In this document: in pieces, positions 1-6,033 of the stretch
How the letters are laid out: the number at the start of each line of letters is the position of its first letter
Numbering within the stretch: the first letter of the stretch is position 1
Source of the DNA: an uncultured Lachnobacterium sp.
GTDB taxonomy: Bacteria > Bacillota > Clostridia > Lachnospirales > Lachnospiraceae
Assembly (NCBI GenBank): GCA_900552085.1
Contig: URYB01000088.1
Span: 1-9,083, forward strand
Reading direction: 5' to 3'
DNA: 9,083 nt
Notes under the pieces: generated by a model
The model's database searches: none
What the model was told of the DNA's origin: nothing
The model's input: the letters and a program-made list of their open reading frames with translations, nothing else
Made by a program: the position numbers and the translations under genes

Positions 1-581
1 TAACGCGTGGAATCAAGCACATGCATCGCCGGAACTCCTGCTACACATTTACTGCAGAACATGCCACCCCTTCGCACCGAAAAGAACTGCAGATTTTCCT
101 TATCGTGACATTTCATACAGGAAAATACTTCCGGCCCCTCTCCGTTGATCGTGATTGCTTTCAATTCGAAAACAACTTTAACGAGTTCCTTTGGAATATG
201 CGGGCTTTCCAATGCCCTTAGCGATTGATACAAAAGTTTAAGCATCATCCGCTCATCATTATTTTCCTGACAGAAATATTCTGCAAATTCCATAAAATAA
301 AAGCCAAGCGATGCAGCATCCAGATCCGTGACCAGTTCCCGGAAATAATTCTGGATGTTTGCCTTTGTCAGATTATAGGAACTGCGTCCCTCAAATACTT
401 CAAACTCACCGAATGCAAAAGGGCTCGTGGCCGCGAGCAGCTGGCTTCCCGGTCTGCGTGCACCTCTTGCAAAAGCAGTGATCTTTCCGCGTTCTTTGGT
501 CAGTATTGTTATTCTTTTGTCATATTCACTGATAGGCATGGCTGTCAAAACCATGCCCATCACCGTCACTGACTGTCCCAT
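1..581 (-). CDS. recO: DNA repair protein RecO, 3' end cut by window edge
   Basis: RecO mediates RecA loading in the RecFOR recombinational repair pathway: it anneals ssDNA and, with RecR, displaces SSB. Reading the minus strand from 581 gives 193 codons with no stop before the window ends. The N-terminal OB-fold shows the family pattern: MGQSVTVMGMV, then SEYDKRITILTKERGKI and AFARGARRP near residues 19-44. A four-cysteine zinc finger follows, CMKC at 155-158 and CSKC at 176-179, as in zinc-binding RecO proteins. Full-length RecO is about 250 residues, so roughly the last 50-60 are outside the window. Start: I chose the ATG at 581 because RecO usually begins a few residues before VTVxGMVL. 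An in-frame ATG at 614, preceded by a GGTGGA sequence, would add 11 residues (MIRQGKGYRTT) and cannot be excluded. The start lies inside the yqzL-like gene, which suggests translational coupling. Identity is firm; the start is less so. Confidence 0.95.
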   Translation of the reverse strand, partial: MGQSVTVMGMVLTAMPISEYDKRITILTKERGKITAFARGARRPGSQLLAATSPFAFGEFEVFEGRSSYNLTKANIQNYFRELVTDLDAASLGFYFMEFAEYFCQENNDERMMLKLLYQSLRALESPHIPKELVKVVFELKAITINGEGPEVFSCMKCHDKENLQFFSVRRGGMFCSKCVAGVPAMHVLDSTR

Positions 582-693
582 TGTTGTCCTGTACCCTTTG
601 CCTTGTCTGATCATCTGTTTCCACCGCATTGCGGTATCCAAGATAATCGGTAACTTTTCCTGATGTCCAAAATGTTTCCCAGGTTTTCTCCAT
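526..693 (-). CDS. yqzL: YqzL-like small protein between era and recO
   Basis: A 55-residue protein beginning MEKTWETFWTSGKVTDYLGY. The spaced Trp, Phe, Gly-Lys and Asp-Tyr-Leu pattern resembles the short YqzL family found between era and recO in Firmicutes; its function is unknown. I chose the ATG at 693 over an in-frame ATG at 729 because a strong Shine-Dalgarno (AAGGAGGA, 701-708) sits 7 nt before 693, and the extra 12 residues of the longer form cover that signal. The C-terminal half (from about residue 23) is polar, rich in Asp, Gln and Gly, and looks unstructured. The last 56 nt overlap the 5' end of recO in a different frame. The gene lies 103 bp after era. Family assignment rests on the N-terminal motif, size and position, by eye; the gene itself is supported by its ribosome-binding site. 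Confidence 0.75.
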   Translation of the reverse strand: MEKTWETFWTSGKVTDYLGYRNAVETDDQTRQRVQDNNGTVSDGDGHGFDSHAYQ

Positions 694-700
694 TGCAGCT

Positions 701-708
701 TCCTCCTT
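701..708 (-). promoter_or_regulatory. Strong ribosome-binding site of the yqzL-like gene
   Basis: Minus-strand AAGGAGGA is followed by 7 nt (AGCTGCA) and the ATG at 693. It is among the best Shine-Dalgarno matches in the window, and it decides the start of the small protein against the longer form starting at 729. Confidence 0.8.
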
Positions 709-721
709 CACTCCGGTGGTA

Positions 722-730
722 TTATCCACA
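722..730 (+). promoter_or_regulatory. Consensus DnaA box in the era-yqzL gap
   Basis: The plus strand reads TTATCCACA, a perfect match to the consensus DnaA box. A second, weaker match (ATGTCCACA, 7 of 9) lies at 753-761, same orientation, 31 bp away, or about three helical turns. Both are in the 103-bp gap between era and the yqzL-like gene. No AT-rich unwinding element or dense box cluster is visible, so this is not an origin. It may be a DnaA-binding or titration site, or chance. Confidence 0.35.
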
Positions 731-796
731 ATCTACAAACTTAGAATCTGCAATGTCCACAAAACTATCCCCGAAAAATATTGGTAAATTTATTCT

Positions 797-1699
797 CTAT
801 TCTTCCTCACGATAACCGAAATTCTTAATCAGAAAATCACTGTCACGCCAATCTTTCTTTACTTTTACCCAGAGTTTCAGATTAACCTTGGTATCAAGAA
901 GACGTTCCATCTCATAGCGGGCATTGGTACCTATTTTTTTAAGCATTGAGCCCTGTTTGCCAATGATGATACCTTTATGTGAATCACGCTCACACACAAT
1001 CGTAGCATCAATATCGACAATGCCGCCTTTTCGTGTTTTCATCTGGTCGATTGCAACTGCGATTCCATGCGGCACTTCGTCATTCAACGCATGAAGCGCT
1101 TTTTCACGAATGATTTCTGCACAAATTGCACGCTCCGGCTGATCGGTGATCGTATCTTCATCATAAAACTGTGGTCCATACGGAAGATATTTGAAAATAG
1201 AGTCAATCACATCATCAATGTTCTGTCCACGCAGTGCAGATGTCGGAATGATTTCTGCAAAGTCATAAATCTTGCGGTAAGTGTCAATAAATTCAAGCAC
1301 TTTATCTTTTTCTACCATGTCCATTTTGTTAATGATCAAAATGACAGGTGTCTTCACTTTTTTCAGCTGTTCGGCAATGTGCTGCTCCCCTGCTCCGATA
1401 AAATTGCTCGGCTCCACCAGCCATAAAACAACATCCACTTCATTGAGAGTCTTTTCTGCAACATTGACCATATACTCCCCTAATTTGTTCTTTGCCTTGT
1501 GGATACCCGGGGTATCAAGAAAAATGATCTGTCCTCTGTCCATATCCGTATAAACCGTCTGAATACGATTTCTTGTCGTCTGCGGTTTGTTTGATGTAAT
1601 GGCAATTTTCTGTCCGATCATGCGGTTCATCAATGTCGACTTTCCAACGTTTGGTCTTCCGATTATAGTAACAAATCCTGATTTAAAATTTTCTGTCAT
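797..1699 (-). CDS. era: GTPase Era, ribosome small-subunit assembly factor
   Basis: Era binds the 3' end of 16S rRNA and acts in 30S subunit maturation, in the cytoplasm and partly at the membrane. At 300 residues it has the usual family length. The GTPase domain shows G1 GRPNVGKS (14-21), a switch I segment with SNKPQTTR (36-43), G3 DTPG (62-65), G4 NKMD (124-127) and G5 TSALRG (153-158). The C-terminal KH RNA-binding domain carries GIIIGKQGSMLKKIG (243-257) and ends with the typical NFGYREEE. The ATG at 1699 is preceded by AAAGGAGAA at a good distance. The gene starts 20 bp after the upstream M16C peptidase gene with no terminator between, so the two are probably cotranscribed. All catalytic motifs are intact. 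Confidence 0.98.
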   Translation of the reverse strand: MTENFKSGFVTIIGRPNVGKSTLMNRMIGQKIAITSNKPQTTRNRIQTVYTDMDRGQIIFLDTPGIHKAKNKLGEYMVNVAEKTLNEVDVVLWLVEPSNFIGAGEQHIAEQLKKVKTPVILIINKMDMVEKDKVLEFIDTYRKIYDFAEIIPTSALRGQNIDDVIDSIFKYLPYGPQFYDEDTITDQPERAICAEIIREKALHALNDEVPHGIAVAIDQMKTRKGGIVDIDATIVCERDSHKGIIIGKQGSMLKKIGTNARYEMERLLDTKVNLKLWVKVKKDWRDSDFLIKNFGYREEE

Positions 1700-1719
1700 T
1701 TGTTCTCCTTTTTACTGAA

Positions 1720-4635
1720 CTATAAGTTCTGAATACTCATAAAAAGCCCGCTTTCTGCACGGATGGCATTTTCATTTCCGACAACGCAGAAACAGTCATC
1801 CTCTAAGATTGCCGCGATCACATCTGCAAGCTTTCGAATATCTTCCGGTGTAGCATTTAAAATATCATCTCTTTCTTTTTGAATATCCTCGTACGCAATA
1901 TGCTGAAAATATGCAGACATCGAACGGCTTCCTTTTGCTTCCGGATTCATTGGTGTATCAAGACTTCCAAATGTACCGATGATGTATTTTGTCATATCGC
2001 GCTCATCCGGATCAAAATTCTTGACAAACTTCGGAATCTTTTCATAGATTTCATTTGTCTTACCAAGGTTCGGATCACGGTAGGATACGAAATAACTCTC
2101 TCCGGTACGCAGGAAAGAACTCATACATCCATAAGCACCACCCTTTACGCGAATATTAATCCACAGATACTCATAACTCAGGATCATTTTTAAAATCTTT
2201 AATGTTCCACTGTACGTATATCCATGATTTTTAAAGTTTCCGCCGCGGGCTACGTACTGAATCTGGGATGCATCCGTAAATCCTTCGTTTTTCTTCGAAA
2301 GCTGAATGGCTGCCATATCACCTGCCTTGGTTCCTTCCGGCAGTCTTCCAAAATATTGCACGAAAAGCGGCTGCGCTTTTTCGTATGCAGCTTTCGTTCC
2401 GGTAAAGCTGACCAGAAGCCTGTTTTGTACAAACACCTTTGCAACCAATGCTTTCAGCTTATCCACAACCTGTTTCGAATCTGTCTTCATCTGCTCATCC
2501 AGCTTCTGGATCAGTTTATAATATGCAATTCCTAGTGTTGCATCCTGATAAAAAGCATAGCGTGACTGATACGACAGTGCACGCATTGCTGCAACCACAT
2601 TTCCACTGCTGCTGAGATTTACCTGCAGTCTGGACTTCACCTGTGCAATAATTTCTCCAAGACGCTTGGTATCTTCCAGATCCGACGTTGTAAGAATTTC
2701 ATCCACCAATGCCATGGCATCCTTCAAATTATTCTCCAGCACCTTGATCCGCACTTCATATTTCACACAAACCCTGCCCGTCTTCTGTAAATCCGGATAT
2801 ACACTGATTCCACTGGAGATTCCACCGGTGTAAATGTTGATCGCATTTGCCAGATCTGCGTACCCATGATTCGAAGTATTGACGTATCCCAACAGTGATT
2901 TCAAAAGTCCAAGATACGGAACATCTTCCTGAGAAATATCCCCGCATTCAAACATCAGTGTCATATAGTCGATGCCATTGGTTGCAATCTCATGCATAAC
3001 CACAGGAATATTTCCTGCCTGCATTTCTTCATTGTGAAACGGCATCGCTTCCTTGCGAAGATCTTTACGTCCAAGCATTGGGATCTTGCGAAGATCTTCA
3101 TCTGCGGACGGCTCCTCCTGATACTGGTGAAGATGATGCGTCTGCTCAACAAGCTTTTCGATTTCTTCCGGCGATAAAGTTGCTTTATATGCCGCAAGCT
3201 TTTCGGCCAATGCGTCTTCCCGTACCTTGTTCAATCCCTTTTTCGGCACAACGGTAACCACTGCACCATGTGTATTATCCAGCAGATATTTCTGGATCAG
3301 TTTTTCAAAATATCCGGTATTCATCTGCTCACGCAAAAACTGTAATGTGTCTAAGCATTCCAGATGAATGAATGGTTTCGTGTCATCAAAAAGCCAGCTT
3401 TCCATACACTGCAGACCGTACAGAAGTCCTTTTGGAAACTGTCCGTAATCCGCTTCGCGGAAACGGAATTCCGCACTGTTGATTCCTGCTAACAAAGCAT
3501 CCTGATTCAGACCTTCTTTTACCAGTTTCTGAAGTGTTTCTTCAATAATCGTTACGAAACGTTCCTGATCCTCTTTGTTCGCATTCTTTGCGACAATGGA
3601 AAAGAACGGCTGCAACATACCATCCTCGAAGGAACCATACACATCCTGTCCGATTCCCGCATCGATCAAAGCCTGTCTTACCGGTGCTCCCGGCGCGCTG
3701 ACAAGCACATAATCCAGCACCGAAAATGCCTGATACAGTTCGCGATCCAGCACATCTGCCACCACCTTGTTATAAGACAGATAAGTGTTGTTTTCTTCCG
3801 GATCATCATCAGTAATCGGATATTCGGTTTCTACATATCGAATCTCATCAAATGGCTTTTGCTTTTCAATCGAAGAATCGATCTCTGCCGGACCAAACTG
3901 GCTTAAATAATTGCGATCCATCCAGTCTAACCGTTCCTCCACGTCCATATCTCCATAAAGATAAATATAAGAGTTACATGGATGATAATATTTGTGATAA
4001 AACTCCAGATATGCCTCGTATGTCAGTTCTGGAATATGATCCGGACTTCCACCGGAATTTTTGCTGTACGTATTATCCGGGAAAAGCGCAGCCTCGATTG
4101 CAGTCTCTAACACTTCATCCGGCGAAGAATATGCGCCCTTCATCTCATTGTACACGACCCCATTGATGATCAGTGGTGCATCCTTTGACTCCAGTTCATA
4201 ATGCCAGCCTTCCTGCATGAATATTTCCTGATACTTTGTAATATTCGGATGAAAAACAGCATCCAGATATACATCCATCAGATTTTTGAAATCCTGATCA
4301 TTGTAACTTGCGATCGGATATAATGTCTTTTCCGGATACGTCATTGCGTTCAGGAATGTGTTCAACGATCCCTTTGCCAGCTCCATAAACGGATCTTTTA
4401 CCGGAAATTTATCGGAACCACACAATGTCGTATGCTCAATAATATGCGGAACACCCGTCTCATCCTCCGGCGGTGTGCGAAATCCAATCGAGAATACCTT
4501 GTTGTCATCATCATTCGCAATCACACATACCCGGGCGCCACTTTTCTTATGACGGAGAATATATCCATAAGAAGCAATATCTTCAATTGGACGTTCCTCC
4601 ACAATTTCATAAGCAGCCAGATTTAATTTTGCCAT
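1720..4635 (-). CDS. M16C family zinc metallopeptidase (presequence-protease type)
   Basis: A 971-residue peptidase of the insulinase/pitrilysin clan, subfamily M16C, related to the organellar presequence proteases (PreP, Cym1/PITRM1). Those enzymes enclose short unstructured peptides in a two-half chamber and degrade them. The inverted zinc motif HIIEH is at 64-68, in the M16C context of CGSDKFPVKDPF (72-83). The third zinc ligand is expected at Glu164 in VVYNEMKGAYSSPD. The C-terminal half has RVKGGAYGC (829-837) followed by a SYRDPN segment, matching the Arg/Tyr substrate-binding region of the family. There is no signal peptide or membrane segment, so it should be cytosolic. In bacteria its likely role is peptide turnover (inference). 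The ATG at 4635 has GAGGT 9 nt upstream. It is the first gene after the csp terminator and leads into era. The reading frame is intact and length is normal for M16C. Confidence 0.94.
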   Translation of the reverse strand: MAKLNLAAYEIVEERPIEDIASYGYILRHKKSGARVCVIANDDDNKVFSIGFRTPPEDETGVPHIIEHTTLCGSDKFPVKDPFMELAKGSLNTFLNAMTYPEKTLYPIASYNDQDFKNLMDVYLDAVFHPNITKYQEIFMQEGWHYELESKDAPLIINGVVYNEMKGAYSSPDEVLETAIEAALFPDNTYSKNSGGSPDHIPELTYEAYLEFYHKYYHPCNSYIYLYGDMDVEERLDWMDRNYLSQFGPAEIDSSIEKQKPFDEIRYVETEYPITDDDPEENNTYLSYNKVVADVLDRELYQAFSVLDYVLVSAPGAPVRQALIDAGIGQDVYGSFEDGMLQPFFSIVAKNANKEDQERFVTIIEETLQKLVKEGLNQDALLAGINSAEFRFREADYGQFPKGLLYGLQCMESWLFDDTKPFIHLECLDTLQFLREQMNTGYFEKLIQKYLLDNTHGAVVTVVPKKGLNKVREDALAEKLAAYKATLSPEEIEKLVEQTHHLHQYQEEPSADEDLRKIPMLGRKDLRKEAMPFHNEEMQAGNIPVVMHEIATNGIDYMTLMFECGDISQEDVPYLGLLKSLLGYVNTSNHGYADLANAINIYTGGISSGISVYPDLQKTGRVCVKYEVRIKVLENNLKDAMALVDEILTTSDLEDTKRLGEIIAQVKSRLQVNLSSSGNVVAAMRALSYQSRYAFYQDATLGIAYYKLIQKLDEQMKTDSKQVVDKLKALVAKVFVQNRLLVSFTGTKAAYEKAQPLFVQYFGRLPEGTKAGDMAAIQLSKKNEGFTDASQIQYVARGGNFKNHGYTYSGTLKILKMILSYEYLWINIRVKGGAYGCMSSFLRTGESYFVSYRDPNLGKTNEIYEKIPKFVKNFDPDERDMTKYIIGTFGSLDTPMNPEAKGSRSMSAYFQHIAYEDIQKERDDILNATPEDIRKLADVIAAILEDDCFCVVGNENAIRAESGLFMSIQNL

Positions 4636-4714
4636 AGAATTTGTACCTCTAACCTTTTTATATTTTCTGTTATCCCTAAGAAACGGACATCTTTTTATGA
4701 CATTTTTCTATGAG
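4636..4714 (-). other. Leader of the M16C-era-yqzL-recO cluster, no clear promoter
   Basis: This AT-rich gap lies between the csp terminator and the M16C start, so a promoter for the M16C-era-yqzL-recO unit is expected here. On the minus strand the best -10-like strings are GATAAC (4669-4674) and TATAAA (4657-4662). Neither has a recognisable -35 at 16-18 bp, and the second would start transcription on top of the ribosome-binding site. I cannot place the promoter from sequence alone. Confidence 0.3.
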
Positions 4715-4748
4715 ATAAAAAGACTATCACGATATTGTGATAGTCTTT
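4714..4748 (-). terminator. Rho-independent terminator of the cold-shock gene
   Basis: A perfect 12-bp inverted repeat (4719-4730 with 4737-4748) encloses a 6-nt loop. Read on the minus strand, the stem ends in GATAGTCTTTTTATC, which supplies a U-tract. It starts 27 nt past the csp stop codon and separates csp from the M16C-era cluster. The plus-strand reading also has a few T residues after the stem, but no plus-strand gene needs it. Confidence 0.92.
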
Positions 4749-4775
4749 GAGTTATTATATGGAATCTATAAAATT

Positions 4776-4979
4776 CTAAGCAAGACGTGTTACATTTGCA
4801 GCCTGTGGTCCCTTAGCACCATCTGTCACTTCAAATTCAACCTTCTCGCCGTCCTTTAACTCTTTGAATCCGTCCATATTCAATGCTGAAAAATGAACAA
4901 ATACATCATTTCCCGCCTCATCTGAGATAAAGCCATAACCCTTTTTCGCATTAAACCACTTAACTGTTCCCTGCTGCAT
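4776..4979 (-). CDS. Cold-shock protein, CspA family
   Basis: A 67-residue single cold-shock domain, a five-stranded OB-fold that binds single-stranded RNA and DNA. Such proteins act as RNA chaperones, keeping mRNA open to translation at low temperature or during growth transitions. The N-terminus is MQQGTVKWFNAKKGYGFISD, with RNP1 KGYGFI at 13-18; RNP2 is VFVHFSAL at 26-33. The C-terminal GPQAANVTRL is also typical. Length is standard. The ATG at 4979 has AGGAGG (4989-4994) 9 nt upstream. The gene has its own promoter and terminator, so it is probably expressed as an abundant monocistronic mRNA. Which csp paralog this is cannot be told from the sequence. Confidence 0.97.
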   Translation of the reverse strand: MQQGTVKWFNAKKGYGFISDEAGNDVFVHFSALNMDGFKELKDGEKVEFEVTDGAKGPQAANVTRLA

Positions 4980-5014
4980 AACTAACTTCCTCCTGTACCT
5001 CTTAACGTTCTTTT

Positions 5015-5039
5015 GTGTATGTGAATATACACGCTCACA
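5015..5039 (-). other. Small hairpins in the csp 5' leader
   Basis: The leader between the predicted start site and the csp ribosome-binding site contains GTGTAT/ATACAC, a perfect 6-bp stem with a 6-nt loop (5015-5020 with 5027-5032). A second possible stem, TGTGA/TCACA (5020-5024 with 5035-5039), shares bases with the first, so the two exclude each other. csp leaders are known in other bacteria to refold with temperature. Whether this short leader of about 60 nt does so is inference. Confidence 0.35.
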
Positions 5040-5045
5040 GTTACA

Positions 5046-5074
5046 AGATTAGCACATCGAAAGTATTGTGTCAA
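5046..5074 (-). promoter_or_regulatory. Sigma-A-type promoter of the cold-shock gene
   Basis: On the minus strand a perfect -35 TTGACA (5069-5074) is followed by a 17-bp spacer and TAATCT (5046-5051). The -10 itself matches only 3 of 6 but is preceded by TGC, an extended -10 signature. The predicted start near 5039 gives a leader of about 60 nt. The -35 lies about 20 nt past the mscS stop codon. No T-tailed terminator is seen after mscS, so some read-through from mscS into csp is possible. Confidence 0.75.
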
Positions 5075-5094
5075 CCAGCTACACGGGCATTGTC

Positions 5095-5970
5095 CTACTG
5101 GTTTTTGATTGTAACATCCATCTGTGGAAACGGAATCGAAATTCCGCTTTCATCCAACGCATTCTTGATCTCTTCCGTCATCTTCCAGCGGGTTGGCCAG
5201 TAATCTTCATTTTTTACCCACGCACGGACCCCCATCTGCACGGAAGAATCTGCCAGTTCCGATACATAGATGTCAACCGGCTCACCCGGCAGTACTTTAT
5301 CCTGTCTTTGTACAACTTCTGCCAGCACCTTTTTAACCTCTGCAAGATTTGCCTCATAAGAGACTCCGATCAACAGATCGATCCTGCGGTTTTCCATATA
5401 GCTGACATTCGTAATACTTGAATTTGACAATGTTCCGTTTGGGATCATGATCATGCGGTTGTCTATGGTCAGCAGTTTCGTATAAAAAATTGTAATCGCC
5501 GATACAGTTCCTTCCTGTCCGGTCGCTCCATCAACAATATAATCACCTACAACAAACGGCTTCAACAAAAGGATCAACACGCCGCCTGCGAAATTTGACA
5601 GGCTTCCCTGCAAAGCAAGTCCAAGGGTCAGTCCTGCCGATCCAAGTACCGCTACCACCGAACTTGTTGTCACACCAAACTGTGCCAGAATAATCATGGC
5701 CAGCACAAAATAAAGTGAATATTTCACGAGTGAGCATAAAAAGGTAACAACGCCCGTCTCCACTCTGCTTCGATCCAGTGACTTCCGTAGCAATTTAAGT
5801 AAAAATTTAATGATTCTGCTTCCGATCAAAAGTACAAGGATTGCAACAATCAGTTGTACAAGAAAACTGAGAAGCGAAGGCACCATTCCTTCTAAATATG
5901 TCCGGATCACGCCCGGATTGTTCGATATCTCCTGAATCAGTTGTGCCTCTGTATCAAGTTGTGTCTGCAT
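5095..5970 (-). CDS. mscS: Small-conductance mechanosensitive channel, MscS family
   Basis: A 291-residue inner-membrane channel that opens under membrane tension and releases solutes during hypo-osmotic shock; the family forms heptamers. Hydrophobic segments lie at about 30-58 (TM1), 78-97 (TM2) and 103-136 (TM3). TM3 and the adjoining helix carry the small-residue pattern of the pore: VVAVLGSAGLTLGLALQGSL, then SNFAGGVLILLLKPF. The beta domain includes GDYIVDGATGQEGTV and MIMIPNGTLSNSSITN (173-188). The C-terminal GISIPFPQMDV (276-286) matches the family signature near the end of E. coli MscS. Length is close to the 286 residues of the E. coli protein. The ATG at 5970 has GGAGGA only 3 nt upstream, a rather tight spacing. 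It follows the serine-operon terminator, and its promoter is unclear. Confidence 0.95.
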   Translation of the reverse strand: MQTQLDTEAQLIQEISNNPGVIRTYLEGMVPSLLSFLVQLIVAILVLLIGSRIIKFLLKLLRKSLDRSRVETGVVTFLCSLVKYSLYFVLAMIILAQFGVTTSSVVAVLGSAGLTLGLALQGSLSNFAGGVLILLLKPFVVGDYIVDGATGQEGTVSAITIFYTKLLTIDNRMIMIPNGTLSNSSITNVSYMENRRIDLLIGVSYEANLAEVKKVLAEVVQRQDKVLPGEPVDIYVSELADSSVQMGVRAWVKNEDYWPTRWKMTEEIKNALDESGISIPFPQMDVTIKNQ

Positions 5971-5979
5971 AGTTCCTCC

Positions 5980-5985
5980 ATTATA
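5980..5985 (-). promoter_or_regulatory. Isolated TATAAT before mscS, doubtful -10 element
   Basis: A perfect TATAAT reads on the minus strand just ahead of the mscS ribosome-binding site. No -35 is recognisable at 16-18 bp, where the sequence is the stem of the serine-operon terminator. Initiation about 7 nt downstream would fall inside or just after the GGAGGA signal and give an almost leaderless mRNA. It may therefore be chance. Confidence 0.25.
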
Positions 5986-5990
5986 CTAAA

Positions 5991-6023
5991 GTAAGAAAAA
6001 GGGCATAGGATTTCCCTACACCC
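5991..6023 (-). terminator. Rho-independent terminator of the serC-serA-DUF1015 operon
   Basis: Read on the minus strand, GGGTGTAGG pairs with CCTATGCCC (nine pairs, two of them G-U) around the 5-nt loop GAAAT. TTTTTCTTAC follows directly. It begins 10 nt after the DUF1015 stop codon and sits between that gene and mscS, marking the end of the serine operon. Confidence 0.88.
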
Positions 6024-6033
6024 TAATTACTAT

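Noticed and set aside
225..572. Open frame of 115 codons on the plus strand opposite recO
   Set aside because: It is antisense to a clear RecO coding frame with intact motifs, and its translation shows no recognisable domain.
623..635. Palindrome ACCGCA-T-TGCGGT inside the yqzL-like gene
   Set aside because: It is short, lies in coding sequence, leaves almost no loop for an RNA hairpin and has no U-tract, so it is not supported as a terminator or operator.
1067..1426. Open frame of 119 codons on the plus strand opposite era
   Set aside because: It is complementary to the GTPase and KH regions of Era, so it is a shadow of a conserved gene.
4662..4679. Resemblance to the I-SceI homing-endonuclease site (TAGGGATAACAG on the minus strand)
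   Set aside because: Only the first 12 of 18 bases match in a row and the remainder diverges; there is no intron or endonuclease gene nearby. It is most likely chance.
5073..5103. AACCAG/CTGGTT inverted repeat after mscS as a possible terminator
   Set aside because: The stem is only 6 bp with a 19-nt loop and no U-tract, and it overlaps the -35 of the csp promoter.
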